Of a DNA stretch of 64,000 bases, positions 1 to 9,025 are shown one piece after another. The position numbers were made by a program, and so were the translations under genes. The stretch spans positions 1 to 64,000 of the forward strand of contig JAHHHP010000025.1 in the NCBI GenBank assembly GCA_019359275.1, written 5' to 3'. A model generated the notes under the pieces. The model saw only the letters and a program-made list of their open reading frames with translations, was not told the origin of the DNA and made no database searches. The DNA comes from Myxacorys chilensis ATA2-1-KO14 (GTDB lineage: Bacteria > Cyanobacteriota > Cyanobacteriia > Leptolyngbyales > Leptolyngbyaceae). Position 1 is the stretch's first letter; each line of letters starts with the position of its first letter.

Positions 1-185
1 GTGCTAACTCCAACTTGCAGCAAATTTCCTGACCATAAATCTCGACAAACTCGGCTAACGGGCGGTAGCCCCAATACCCCAGCATTGCACCCAAGATAAT
101 GGGCAGCAAAACCAGCCATAGCTCATGTCATTCCACGGGTGGCACGAAACTCCGGGATGTGTTGCAGATGATCAATCAAGCTCAT
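1..185 (-). pseudogene. ISAs1-family transposase, N-terminal fragment (frameshifted, runs off window)
   Basis: Reading leftward from an ATG at 185, the protein begins MSLIDHLQHIPEFRATRG. After a frame change near 128 it continues HELWLVLLPIILG and GYWGYRPLAEFVEIYG to the window edge. This order (helical start, RxxRG, HELW, GYWGYRPL) is the N-terminal domain of ISAs1-type DDE transposases. The stretch between RG and HELW is four bases, so the reading frame is broken and a TGA follows at once in the starting frame. The catalytic DDE domain would lie left of base 1. It is a dead or programmed-frameshift insertion sequence; decay is more likely. Confidence 0.7.
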
Positions 186-225
186 GGCAGTTGAAGCCGA
201 GTCACGACACCGCTGAGTCTAGCTT

Positions 226-477
226 TTCTACGCTGACAATGAAACAGCCCTGCCTCACCACGTCGGAAAATTAATCTACTTTGATGCAACCGGACAGCTT
301 CGCACCGATCATCGCTACTGAGAAAAGTTTCTTGAAGAAGTTCAGGGCGGGATCGAAGACTTTCTCAGACCCGAACTCGATTGCATCACCGACCACGACA
401 TGGAGCAATACGCTCAGATATTAGCAATGAATGTAGAAGCTAAACAACGCTTTAGGGCTGTCGCTGCCGCACGATAA
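226..477 (+). pseudogene. decayed ORF of unknown family with in-frame TGA
   Basis: One frame reads from FYADNETALPHHVGK through IYFDATGQLRTDHRY, meets a TGA at 319-321, then continues KFLEEVQGGIEDFLRPE to a TAA at 475-477. Composition on both sides of the stop looks protein-like, and there is no start codon in frame upstream because a TAG precedes it. The 3' end overlaps the tail of ispD on the other strand. I do not recognise the family. It sits beside the broken transposase, so a gene ruined by insertion or deletion is the simplest reading. Confidence 0.4.
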
Positions 478-1135
478 ACGCTGCGATCGCCAGATCAACC
501 GGAGTCGTCACTTTCAAATTCGTTTCCTCGCCTTCGACAATTTGTACCGCCAGTCCGCACTGCTCAAATAGGGCTGCATCGTCTGTCACTTCCCAGCCGT
601 TCTGCTTTCCTTTCTCGTGGCACTCTATCAACAATGGCACAGAAAATCCTTGCGGCGTTTGGGCTGCCCAAAGCTGTGAGCGATCTGGCGTATGCGCGAT
701 CGCGCCTGTAGAATCGACAACCTTGATTGTGTCCTTTACAGGAATCGCGGCAATCAGACCGTCACAGGTCAGAAGCGCCTCAGAACAGCGATCAAATAAG
801 TCAGGCGTTGCTAAACATCGTGCCCCATCGTGGATTAAAACGTGTTCTGCGTGACTGGGTAAGCCTTGTAAACCGTTATAGACTGATTCCTGCCGCGTGG
901 TTCCCCCTTGAATAAACTGAACGGGTTTCGACAGATGGAGCAAAGTTGCGATCGCTCTAAATTCGTCCCGATCCTCTGGTTGCCCAATAATGCCGATCCA
1001 ATCCACCCTTTGGGAAGCTTCTGCGGCTAAAAGAGTCCAGGCAATCAACGGTTTTCCAAGCAAATCGAGCAGGAGTTTATTACGATGGCTGCCCATCCGA
1101 CGCCCTGATCCGGCTGCGGGAATCAATAAGTACAC
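452..1135 (-). CDS. ispD: 2-C-methyl-D-erythritol 4-phosphate cytidylyltransferase
   Basis: The 227-residue product is full length for IspD. This enzyme joins CTP and 2-C-methyl-D-erythritol 4-phosphate in the MEP isoprenoid pathway, which in cyanobacteria feeds carotenoids, phytyl chains and hopanoids. The nucleotide-binding signature AAGSGRRMG lies at residues 7-15, followed by a conserved lysine at 20. The IHDGARCL segment is at 101-108 and a TDDAALFE motif lies near 184. It stands alone, with its 3' end abutting a decayed ORF and 162 bp separating its start from the divergent glycosyltransferase. Assignment is firm from motif order and length. Confidence 0.95.
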   Translation of the reverse strand: MYLLIPAAGSGRRMGSHRNKLLLDLLGKPLIAWTLLAAEASQRVDWIGIIGQPEDRDEFRAIATLLHLSKPVQFIQGGTTRQESVYNGLQGLPSHAEHVLIHDGARCLATPDLFDRCSEALLTCDGLIAAIPVKDTIKVVDSTGAIAHTPDRSQLWAAQTPQGFSVPLLIECHEKGKQNGWEVTDDAALFEQCGLAVQIVEGEETNLKVTTPVDLAIAAFIVRQRQP

Positions 1136-1297
1136 GGTTTTTCCTCACCTGCTCTAGACAATAGCTCCAAACACTAGCCGCTGATCGCGACTCAATCCAA
1201 CATAAACGGAATCATTCACCTTTTGGTGAGTTGGCGCGGTAATTCTTCTCCTACAATAAGGAGCGGGTAAGCGTAAAGAAGCGTAAATAAAATAGTT

Positions 1298-2263
1298 ATG
1301 AGAATTCTTGCTCTTGTACCGGGTGGAATTGGCGATCAGATCCTTTTTTTTCCCACGTTGGATGATTTGAAGCGGCACTATCCAGACGCTCAAATCGATG
1401 TTGTGGTAGAACCGAGAGCGAAGGGAGCTTACCGCGTCTCAAAAACAGTAAACGAGACGATTCTATTTGACTTTAAGGGCAGCAACAGCTTGGCTGACTG
1501 GGGAAACTTACTGGGAGTGATTCGCGATCGCGAATACGATATTGCTCTTTCTCTCGGTCAACGATGGGGCATTGGGTTTCTGCTGTGGCTTGCCGGAATT
1601 AAAACTCGCATCGGCTATGCAGGCAACTCCGCTTCGGAGGCTCTGCTCACCCGCACAGTTCGTCTGCACCAAGAGCAGTATGCGGCGGATATGTATCATG
1701 ACTTACTCAAGGGCTTAGATATCGTCACCCCGACGCCCGAACTCGCGGTCAGCGTTCCGACTAAAGATCTAGAGTGGGCGGATGCAGAACGCAAGCGCTT
1801 AGGCATTCAAGGTGGCGGCTATGTGCTAATACACGGGGGTGCCAGTGAGCTATCTCGCCTCAAAGGAATTGATAAAATCTATCCTGTCACCAGTTGGCAA
1901 AAGATAGTACAAGATTTTCAGCAACGTCAGCCTGACTTAACGATCGTCATTGTCAAAGGACCCGAAGACGAAGAATTTGTGGTGGAGTTAGTAAAAGCCT
2001 ATCCCACGGTGAAAGTAACGGCTCCAGATAATATTGGGCAACTGGTAGCAATGATTGCTGGAGCCAGTTTGATGCTATGTACCGATAGCGGCCCAATGCA
2101 TTTAGCGATCGCGGCTCAAACGTTCACGCTGGCGTTGTTTGGAGCAACTGATCCTGATAAACTGCTGCCTAAGAGTGAGCGGGTTTCAAGTATCAAATCT
2201 CCAACGGGCGCAATAGCAGATATCACGCCGACTATGGTTCTCGATCGGGTGTGGGGCAGCTAG
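1298..2263 (+). CDS. glycosyltransferase family 9 (heptosyltransferase-like)
   Basis: This 321-residue protein has the two-Rossmann (GT-B) layout of ADP-heptose:LPS heptosyltransferases. The N-terminal LALVPGGIGDQILFFPTL loop is at residues 4-21. A later segment, CTDSGPMHLAIAA, is the family's sugar-nucleotide site. It probably adds a sugar to lipopolysaccharide or another surface glycan at the inner face of the cytoplasmic membrane; cyanobacterial LPS usually lacks heptose, so the donor is unknown. The gene is followed after 22 bp by an AI-2E family membrane protein, suggesting co-transcription. The ATG at 1298 places the glycine-rich loop right at the N-terminus, as expected. Confidence 0.85.
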   Translation: MRILALVPGGIGDQILFFPTLDDLKRHYPDAQIDVVVEPRAKGAYRVSKTVNETILFDFKGSNSLADWGNLLGVIRDREYDIALSLGQRWGIGFLLWLAGIKTRIGYAGNSASEALLTRTVRLHQEQYAADMYHDLLKGLDIVTPTPELAVSVPTKDLEWADAERKRLGIQGGGYVLIHGGASELSRLKGIDKIYPVTSWQKIVQDFQQRQPDLTIVIVKGPEDEEFVVELVKAYPTVKVTAPDNIGQLVAMIAGASLMLCTDSGPMHLAIAAQTFTLALFGATDPDKLLPKSERVSSIKSPTGAIADITPTMVLDRVWGS

Positions 2264-2285
2264 TTTTTAATTAGCGACAGTCATT

Positions 2286-3335
2286 ATGGATGAAGTGCCA
2301 GAGCAATCCAAACATCAACCGCTTTGGAGCCAAATCAGCACCAATGCATTAGTTCGCTTCCTGCTGTTCTTTGCGTCAGGTTGGGCATTTGTTGCGCTGT
2401 TTCAATATTTTGAGTACGTAATCTTTGTGTTTACGTTTTCAGCAGTTCTGGCACTGCTGCTTAATTATCCGATGCGCTATTTAGAGCGATTTGTTGGACG
2501 AAGCCTTGCACTTGGTCTTGTCATCACATTGAGCCTGATCACAATTATTGTTTTAGTCATTGCGATCGGGCTGACGCTGACCAACCAAGTTCAACAATTA
2601 GCCACCTTGCTACTAGAGTCTCTCAACGCCGCAAATAACCCACTCGATCAGTTGCGGAGTGAGTTGGCAGCACGAAATATTCCTCTCAATCTAGATGCGA
2701 TCGAGGCTCAGATTCGCGATGCATTTGTGTTTGGACTAAATTGGGCCGTCGGTTCTCTGCCCATTCTTTTACAGAACTATGTCACCTTTATCATTGTTCT
2801 AGTCGTTGCCTTTTTCATGCTGATTGACGGCCCAAAGCTTTGGCAACTCGTACTAAAGTTAGTTCCCGCCCAAAATCGAAGTCGGTTTTCGCGCGCGGTG
2901 CAAAGAAATTTTGTCGGTTTTCTTCGAGGTCAACTGCTGATCTCGTTTCTGCTGAGCGTTGCTACATTTCTCGCCTTTGCGCTGTTTCAAGTCCCATTTT
3001 CATTTTTGCTCGCTGTCACAGTTGGCGTTTTTGACTTAATTCCTGGCATTGGCGCGACCTTAGGAGTGAGCTTTGTTTGCTTGATTATCCTGGTTCAGAG
3101 CGGTTGGCTCACGGCGCTCAAGGTATTAGCCGTTTGCGTGGTTCTGCAACAACTGCAAGACAATTTTGTTTCACCGCGTGTGATGCAAAGTACGGTTCAT
3201 CTAAATCCGGTGGTGGTGTTTTTTGCGCTTCTGGTTGGGACGCGAGTATCAGGGCTACTGGGCATCTTCTTGGGTATCCCGATCGCAGGAGTAATTGTCA
3301 GTCTGTTAGAGATTGAGGAAGCACAAGGGGATTAG
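2286..3335 (+). CDS. AI-2E family transporter (PerM/YdiK-like membrane protein)
   Basis: The product has 349 residues with about seven to eight hydrophobic segments: two close together at about 22-65, one near 80-100, a soluble loop at about 105-155, and a cluster from 160 to 340. Features include QDNFVSPRVM followed by HLNPVVVFFALLVG, the typical C-terminal half of the AI-2E exporter family (PF01594). Members export small molecules or ions; autoinducer-2 export is shown for only a few, so the substrate here is unknown. It sits 22 bp after the GT9 gene, probably in one transcript. Confidence 0.85.
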   Translation: MDEVPEQSKHQPLWSQISTNALVRFLLFFASGWAFVALFQYFEYVIFVFTFSAVLALLLNYPMRYLERFVGRSLALGLVITLSLITIIVLVIAIGLTLTNQVQQLATLLLESLNAANNPLDQLRSELAARNIPLNLDAIEAQIRDAFVFGLNWAVGSLPILLQNYVTFIIVLVVAFFMLIDGPKLWQLVLKLVPAQNRSRFSRAVQRNFVGFLRGQLLISFLLSVATFLAFALFQVPFSFLLAVTVGVFDLIPGIGATLGVSFVCLIILVQSGWLTALKVLAVCVVLQQLQDNFVSPRVMQSTVHLNPVVVFFALLVGTRVSGLLGIFLGIPIAGVIVSLLEIEEAQGD

Positions 3336-3729
3336 CGAGAATTAAGTTTATCAAGAATTAAATGTTCAAAGTAGCGATGCAAGCTTTGAAGGATCGACTT
3401 AACGTTGAACTCAGTTTTTTTAGCAATAGGTTATTGAGTGCGTATGAGGTAGACAAGCCTCAATGAGATGCGAATTGACAAATTTAACTTTCAAATGCTT
3501 AATGAAGCGATATTCACGTTAATTAGTAGTTCCGATTAGACCGCTTTTGAAATTGAGCAGAGATCCCTCGTTGGCAGCAAGTTATGTAGCAACGCTAGCA
3601 GGCATGGTGGATGAGATAGATTCTCATCCACCATGCCTCTTAAGAAATCCATTGCTAATCTAACTTCTCGGGGGTAACACAAAGTAACCCTACTCACAGC
3701 TACCAGATTCAACCTATGTACCAAGGTCT
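3336..3729. other. intergenic gap with one strong palindrome
   Basis: No convincing gene is seen in these 394 bases; the only ORF of note (3536-3724, minus) lacks protein-like composition. The one clear structure is the perfect inverted repeat at 3601-3637. Confidence 0.5.
3601..3637. repeat. 16-bp perfect inverted repeat, 5-base loop
   Basis: GGCATGGTGGATGAGA (3601-3616) is followed by five bases and then its exact complement TCTCATCCACCATGCC (3622-3637). There is no T-run on either side, so it is not a standard rho-independent terminator. It lies between the 3' end of the AI-2E gene and the 3' end of a converging pentapeptide gene, where a bidirectional transcription stop or a palindromic repeat element would fit. 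Confidence 0.8.
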
Positions 3730-4164
3730 CTATCTCTCTTCTCCGCCACCTACACCAATTCCACTGTTATACACTTCTGCATTTTGAATGTTGACACCCT
3801 CTAAATTTGCACCAAACGTCTGAGCGTTATACATTTGAACGCTAGAAAGATTGACGTTCATCATATTTGAGTCATTCAAAATTGCATTCGTCACGAATGC
3901 ACTCGTCAGATTCGCATTTTTTAGGTTTGCGCCCGTCAAATCAGCGCCCTCAAGGTTGGTCTCAATTAGCTTCGCACCTTGCAGGTTGGCATTTCGTAGA
4001 TCAGCCCCTATTAAATGCGCACCGCTCAAATCTGCACCTTCTAGGTTACAACTTACACATTCCCCAGTTTGGAGGAGCCGCTGAACATGTTGGGGATTTG
4101 AGGCTTGAGCAGGTAACGCGATTGAGATCGCAGCGAAGGCGGCGACAGGTACTAAGTTTTTCAT
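3730..4164 (-). CDS. secreted pentapeptide-repeat protein
   Basis: The 144-residue protein starts with a signal peptide (MKNLVPVAAFAAISIALPAQAS) that appears cut after the AQA at about 22. A short helical part ending in GECVSCNLEG follows. Pentapeptide repeats of A(D/N)LxG type, such as LEGADLSGAHLIGADL, fill residues 42 to about 125 and should fold as a right-handed quadrilateral beta-helix in the periplasm or thylakoid lumen. The CxxC just before the repeats recurs in the second pentapeptide protein of this window (20676-21440), so the two belong to the same family. The molecular role is unknown. Confidence 0.85.
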   Translation of the reverse strand: MKNLVPVAAFAAISIALPAQASNPQHVQRLLQTGECVSCNLEGADLSGAHLIGADLRNANLQGAKLIETNLEGADLTGANLKNANLTSAFVTNAILNDSNMMNVNLSSVQMYNAQTFGANLEGVNIQNAEVYNSGIGVGGGEER

Positions 4165-4456
4165 TATTACTATACTCCTCTCAATAAATCTTGGAACAAT
4201 ACCGAAGCTATATAGGTCTACAAACTGCGTTTAATTGATTCCAGATTACTAAAGAAAATTTGGTCTTGTGTCCTCCGATGGGTAGGATTTATACAATCAT
4301 TAGACTGCTCTTACACTTGCTTGAGAAACTTCATCACATTTCAAGAACTTCCCTTTTCATCCCAAAAAGGTGATTGTTGAGCTATTCAGGCTTTCATTAA
4401 TTTGATAAAATTTAACATAAAGCGATCTAATGCATTTTGTGCAGGTTAATAAGAGT

Positions 4457-4894
4457 ATGACTGGATTTATTCGAGGGCTGTTTAGCAAGAAACCGCAACC
4501 CGCTGGTGAAGAGAAGATTGAAGCCAAGTCAATACAGCGTCTTTCAAAGCAAGAAAAGGTATCACTGGCATACTTTCTAGACGAAAGCGAATCTAGTTCT
4601 ATGGGCGATGCTGCTTATATGAAGGCAGTCAAGAAAGTGAGACGTACCTTTCCGAAAACGGCAGGTCAACCTGAAGATCTAGAGCTAGTCCAGGAGATTT
4701 CTGCCCTAAGCAGAGTTGTAGGCGGAAAGCTTTCAGAAGCATTGACCTCTATGGCTGAATCTGACTCCGAGCGCTCCTCTGGAACGTCGCAAAGCGGGTC
4801 AAATTCAACGGCAAATCCTACAGCCACACCGCGTCGTCGACCGGACAGCAGTATGGACACGTTCCGTAAGATGGCGCGAGATATCAAAAAGTAA
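4457..4894 (+). CDS. hypothetical protein with disordered Ser-rich tail
   Basis: From the ATG at 4457 the product is 145 residues (MTGFIRGLFSKKPQP...). An upstream in-frame ATG at 4430 adds nine residues (MHFVQVNKS) that look non-conserved, so 4457 is preferred. The N-terminal 30 residues are basic, the middle is helical and charged, and residues from about 105 onward are rich in Ser, Thr, Gly and Pro before a basic end, MARDIKK. No catalytic motif is visible and I do not recognise the family. It stands alone between the pentapeptide gene and the DUF1537 kinase. Confidence 0.7.
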   Translation: MTGFIRGLFSKKPQPAGEEKIEAKSIQRLSKQEKVSLAYFLDESESSSMGDAAYMKAVKKVRRTFPKTAGQPEDLELVQEISALSRVVGGKLSEALTSMAESDSERSSGTSQSGSNSTANPTATPRRRPDSSMDTFRKMARDIKK

Positions 4895-5013
4895 TCGACT
4901 CTCGTAACGTCTTGCTAGAAGATGAGAAAAGCGCGACTGCTTTACCAAGCTCTGAAGGGGTTCGCGAACCCCTCTAGATCCCGTTTCGCTGTCTCCCTTT
5001 CCCATCTTCATCC

Positions 5014-6339
5014 ATGAATACTCGTCCCAAAATTATTGTTTTAGATGACGATCCCACCGGATCTCAAACGGTGCATAGCTGTCTGCTGTTAATGCAATGG
5101 GATGTTGAGACCTTACGGATAGGACTTGCAGACGACGCGCCTATTTTTTTCGTCCTAACCAACACGCGATCGCTCTCTCCAGAAAAAGCGGCCAGTGTGA
5201 CGCAAGAGGTTTGCCAAAATCTGAAGCAGGCGATCGCCGCTGAAAACATTCAAGATTTTCTCGTGGTCAGTCGCTCCGATTCGACGCTTAGGGGTCACTA
5301 CCCGATTGAGACTGACGTCATCGCTCAAGAACTGGGTGGCTTTGATGCTCATTTCTTAGTTCCTGCCTTTTTTGAAGGCGGACGCACGACCCGCGACAGT
5401 GTGCATTATCTAAAGGTTGACGGGGTAGATACGCCCGTTCACGAAACTGAGTTTGCGCGGGATTCAGTGTTTGGCTACAGCTACAGTTATTTGCCCGATT
5501 ACGTCCAAGAAAAAACGAAGGGAAGAATTCCAGCGGATCAAGTTGATCGGTTTTTGTTAGCGGAGATTCGATCGGGAGTACAAGAGCGCCTAACCCACCT
5601 CCACGACAATCAGTGTTGCGTCGTGGATGCAGAAACCCAGGCTGACCTCGATCGTTTTGCGGCTGATATTTTGGCAACGGCATCTCAAAGAAAGCGGTTT
5701 CTATTTCGCAGCGCGGCAAGCTTGCTGACTTCGTTGGCAAATTTGGGTCAGCAACCGATCGCGCCTGAAGCGATGGCGCAATATGTTCGCGGCGGCAAAC
5801 CGGGAGCTGTGATCGTCGGTTCTCACGTCAAGAAGACGACCGAACAACTTGCAAAATTATTAGAAGCGCCCGGAACTGTTGGCATCGAAATTGATGTTTC
5901 TCGACTGCTTGACAAATCTGCTTCTTCCCGCGCTGCACTCTTGGCCGAAATTACGCAAACGGCTGATCAAATTCACACTTCAGGCAAAACGCCTGTCATT
6001 TTCACAAGCCGCCAAGAACTTACTTTCGACGACGCCCAAACCCGCTTGGAGTTTGGAGAAGCTGTTTCTACTTTATTAATGGATATTCTGCGCCAGCTTC
6101 CGTCAGACATCGGATTTTTGATCAGCAAAGGAGGCATTACCTCCAACGACACGCTGAGCCAAGGCTTAGCTCTCCGAACCGCAGGTCTTTTAGGACAAGT
6201 CCTCGCTGGAGTGTCAATGGTCAAAACGCCTTCTGAGCATCCCCAATTCCCCAACCTGCCGGTTGTCTTATTCCCTGGTAATGTTGGTGACGCAACGGCT
6301 TTAGCTACGGTCTACCAGCGTCTCAAGAGTTCCACCTAA
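5014..6339 (+). CDS. four-carbon acid sugar kinase family protein (DUF1537, OtnK-like)
   Basis: The 441-residue protein opens with IIVLDDDPTGSQTVH, the substrate-domain signature of the DUF1537 family. It has VVSRSDSTLRGHYP near residue 87 and ends with the nucleotide-binding domain carrying ISKGGITSNDT. Characterised members phosphorylate four-carbon sugar acids such as 3-oxo-tetronate (OtnK) or D-erythronate/D-threonate. The gene is followed after 26 bp by a GarR/LtnD-type dehydrogenase, which echoes the dehydrogenase-plus-kinase pairing of threonate and erythronate use. The substrate in a cyanobacterium is not known, so no gene symbol is given. Confidence 0.85.
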   Translation: MNTRPKIIVLDDDPTGSQTVHSCLLLMQWDVETLRIGLADDAPIFFVLTNTRSLSPEKAASVTQEVCQNLKQAIAAENIQDFLVVSRSDSTLRGHYPIETDVIAQELGGFDAHFLVPAFFEGGRTTRDSVHYLKVDGVDTPVHETEFARDSVFGYSYSYLPDYVQEKTKGRIPADQVDRFLLAEIRSGVQERLTHLHDNQCCVVDAETQADLDRFAADILATASQRKRFLFRSAASLLTSLANLGQQPIAPEAMAQYVRGGKPGAVIVGSHVKKTTEQLAKLLEAPGTVGIEIDVSRLLDKSASSRAALLAEITQTADQIHTSGKTPVIFTSRQELTFDDAQTRLEFGEAVSTLLMDILRQLPSDIGFLISKGGITSNDTLSQGLALRTAGLLGQVLAGVSMVKTPSEHPQFPNLPVVLFPGNVGDATALATVYQRLKSST

Positions 6340-6365
6340 TTTCCCATCATCCCCACCCTGCTTCT

Positions 6366-7256
6366 ATGGAACGCATTGGCTTTATCGGACTCGGCATCAT
6401 GGGCAAACCCATGACCCAAAATCTACTCAGAGCGGGCTACTCAGTTGTGATTTTTAATCGTAGTCAGGGCGCGATCACAGCCTTAGCCTCTGGCGGCGCA
6501 ATTCCGGCAACTTCTCCCAAACACGTTGCCGAACAAGTTGATGTGGTGATCACCTGTCTCCCCGATTCGCCCGACGTAGAAGCGGTTGTGTTGGGCAGCG
6601 ATGGTGTCATAGAAGGGGTGAGACCCGGCATGATGCTGATCGACATGTCTACGATCGCGCCTGCTACATCTCGAAAACTCTACAACGCATTGAGCGAAAA
6701 AGGAGTTCAAGCTCTGGATGCTCCGGTTTCAGGAGGAGACATTGGAGCGCAGCAAGGAACGCTCTCGATTATGGTCGGGGGTGATGAGTCGGCATTTGAG
6801 CGGGCTTTGCCCCTCTTACAAGCGATGGGCAAAAATATCGTTCATATTGGAGCCGCTGGAGCCGGACAAGTCACTAAAGCGTGTAACCAAATTGTGGTTG
6901 CTCTTACCGTTCAAGCCGTGGCAGAAGCGCTAACCTTGGCGAAAAAGTCTGGCGTAGATGGGGCGAAAGTGCGAGAGGCACTGCTCGGCGGATTTGCTCA
7001 AAGCCGAGTGCTAGAAGTTCACGGCGATCGCATGTTAGAAGGTCGGTTTGAACCTGGATTCAAGCTCGATCTGCACCGTAAAGATATGAACATCGTCTTG
7101 CAGACCGGGCGCGAGGTTGGCCTTCCACTGTTAGGAAGTAGCCAAGTCACGAGTTTGATGGACTCGTTGATTGCCCAAGGAATGGGTGGATTCGATAACG
7201 CTGCCTTGGTGAGCTTGTATGAGATGCTAGGCGGTCTTGAGTCCGATAAGCGATAG
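6366..7256 (+). CDS. 2-hydroxy-3-oxopropionate reductase family (GarR-like)
   Basis: The 296-residue protein is a beta-hydroxyacid dehydrogenase. The Rossmann loop GFIGLGIMGKPM is at residues 5-16. The substrate motif DAPVSGGDIGAQQGTLS is near 118-134, and the catalytic lysine sits in GAGQVTKACNQ near 166-176. Closest in pattern is tartronate semialdehyde reductase, which makes glycerate in the cyanobacterial photorespiratory glycerate branch. However, L-threonate dehydrogenases belong to the same superfamily, and the upstream DUF1537 kinase (26 bp away) argues for a four-carbon acid instead. Either role is possible. Confidence 0.85.
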   Translation: MERIGFIGLGIMGKPMTQNLLRAGYSVVIFNRSQGAITALASGGAIPATSPKHVAEQVDVVITCLPDSPDVEAVVLGSDGVIEGVRPGMMLIDMSTIAPATSRKLYNALSEKGVQALDAPVSGGDIGAQQGTLSIMVGGDESAFERALPLLQAMGKNIVHIGAAGAGQVTKACNQIVVALTVQAVAEALTLAKKSGVDGAKVREALLGGFAQSRVLEVHGDRMLEGRFEPGFKLDLHRKDMNIVLQTGREVGLPLLGSSQVTSLMDSLIAQGMGGFDNAALVSLYEMLGGLESDKR

Positions 7257-7344
7257 GATCTTCTAGAGTGCAGAATTTTTGAACCGCGCTGTTTAGGCCG
7301 TGTCGTGACTCTGTTTGAATCGCTGAACTCCCAATCGCTAAATT

Positions 7345-8091
7345 ATGTCTGAATTGCCGACTGCTTTTGAATTGCCGACTACGTTAGATGACGCGATCGC
7401 TCAAGCTCAAGCTGCCATTCAAGCCGCCATTCAAGCAGGCTACACCCGAATGCAGGTCGAACTCATCTTTCCAGAACTCAAATCCATGCCTGTTGCCGAA
7501 AAATTTCTAGAGGCGTTTGGGGACCGGGGAGCAGGGCTGAAAGTTTTTTTTACCGATGCAGGAACGGCAGCACTTGCCAAACGAAATTGGGGCGATACGC
7601 CCTTTCAAATCGGTAGTTTAGATGTCGCGGGTACGCGGCAAACGACCCTAGCCGAAGAGCAGGTCAGTCCTGACAATACGCTCCTCATTTTTGTCTCACC
7701 CACCTCAGTTGAAGTCAGTCCGGTTGAACAAATTTCGGAGATCGCGGGCGATCGCCCCATCATTTTGCTCAATCCTCGATTAGAAGATGTAGCGATCGTT
7801 GGTATTGGCTACGCCGGGCGGCAGATTCGAGAGCGCTTTTTAGACACGATTGAGCCATGTTATTACCTGCGTCCCCTAGACGATAATTCTGCGCTAATGC
7901 GGTGCTATCCGTCACCCTGGCAAGTTTGGTACGCAGCCGATGATGGCGTCTATCAACTCATTGCTGAAGAATCAGAAAAACCCGATTCTGAGAGGCTCGA
8001 TGAGATTTTTGCTTCAGTTCTAGGGGATCAGCAGCCCAAGCCAGGACTATTGGCTGGCTTACAGCAGTTTTTACGGGCTTTAGGTAGATAA
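7345..8091 (+). CDS. DUF1995 family protein
   Basis: The 248-residue product starts with an Ala/Gln-rich helix (DDAIAQAQAAIQAAIQAG, residues 16-33) followed by MQVELIFPELK, the hallmark N-terminus of the DUF1995 family. That family is restricted largely to cyanobacteria and plastids and includes the plant protein LPA3. Later parts include PIILLNPRLEDVAIVGIGY and FLDTIEPCYYLRPL. There is no signal peptide or membrane segment. Plant homologues take part in photosystem II assembly, so a thylakoid-associated chaperone-like job is plausible here, but that is inference. Confidence 0.8.
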   Translation: MSELPTAFELPTTLDDAIAQAQAAIQAAIQAGYTRMQVELIFPELKSMPVAEKFLEAFGDRGAGLKVFFTDAGTAALAKRNWGDTPFQIGSLDVAGTRQTTLAEEQVSPDNTLLIFVSPTSVEVSPVEQISEIAGDRPIILLNPRLEDVAIVGIGYAGRQIRERFLDTIEPCYYLRPLDDNSALMRCYPSPWQVWYAADDGVYQLIAEESEKPDSERLDEIFASVLGDQQPKPGLLAGLQQFLRALGR

Positions 8092-8263
8092 AGTTTTCAC
8101 GGGGATCTAGTGAATTTCCCCATGTCGTTTACGTATTCTCGGGGTACAAAGGGCATAATTATCGCAATCACTACACCTCCGTACTACTTCAGTTTGAGAG
8201 CCAGTACGAGAAGTGGGTGTAGCATAAAAGCCTCTGTTGCAATGTTTGGAGAACCGCGATCGC

Positions 8264-9025
8264 ATGAGCAATTCTGTCCCCCGTCGTATTGTAATTGGTG
8301 ATGTACATGGGCACTATGAGGGGCTAATGACATTGCTCAACGCGATCGCACCTGACACAGATGACCAAGTTTATTTCTTGGGTGATTTAATCGATCGCGG
8401 CCCTCAAAGCGCTCAAGTAGTTGAATTCGTGAAGAATAGCCCATACCAATCCTTGATGGGCAATCACGAGTATCTCTTGCTCGAAGCGTTTCCTGATGGA
8501 CAGGTCTTTCCCCCTGCATTGCAGGCATGGTTACAGAGCGGTGGGCGCTCCACGATCGCCAGCTATGGTGATACAGGCATTTTGCTTGACCACATCGATT
8601 GGATGCGCACGTTGCCAACTCATCTCGATCTAGGAGACATTTGGCTTGTGCATGCAGGAGTGCATCCAGATAGACCTCTGTCTCGTCAAAGCCATCAAGA
8701 ATTTTGCTGGATTCGAGACGAATTTCACAGCATTGCTCAGCCCTATTTTCACAACAAACTAATTATTACTGGGCATACGATCACGTTCACCTTTCCAGGC
8801 GTAACACCGGGCGCGATCGTGAGGGGGCAGGGTTGGCTTGGCATTGATACAGGTGCATACCACCCTAAAAGCGGTTGGTTGACTGGTTTGGACATAACTA
8901 ATGGCAAGGTTTATCAAGCAAATGTCTATACCAGCGCTGTTAGAACGCTCTTCTTAGAGGAAGCAATTACTGAAATTGATACTAAGCGCTTGGGTCGTCG
9001 TCATGCGCTGTCTCTGCGGAAGTGA
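8264..9025 (+). CDS. serine/threonine protein phosphatase (PPP family metallophosphoesterase)
   Basis: From the ATG at 8264 the product is 253 residues. An upstream in-frame ATG at 8237 is less likely because it falls inside a HIP1-containing leader. The three metal-binding blocks of PPP phosphatases are present in order: GDVHGHYEGL near residue 12, GDLIDRGPQ near 42 and GNHEYLLLE near 68. ITGHTITF and a late histidine follow. It should dephosphorylate phosphoserine/threonine or small phosphoesters using two metal ions. It stands alone, about 170 bp after DUF1995, and is followed by a gap rich in hairpins. Confidence 0.85.
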   Translation: MSNSVPRRIVIGDVHGHYEGLMTLLNAIAPDTDDQVYFLGDLIDRGPQSAQVVEFVKNSPYQSLMGNHEYLLLEAFPDGQVFPPALQAWLQSGGRSTIASYGDTGILLDHIDWMRTLPTHLDLGDIWLVHAGVHPDRPLSRQSHQEFCWIRDEFHSIAQPYFHNKLIITGHTITFTFPGVTPGAIVRGQGWLGIDTGAYHPKSGWLTGLDITNGKVYQANVYTSAVRTLFLEEAITEIDTKRLGRRHALSLRK

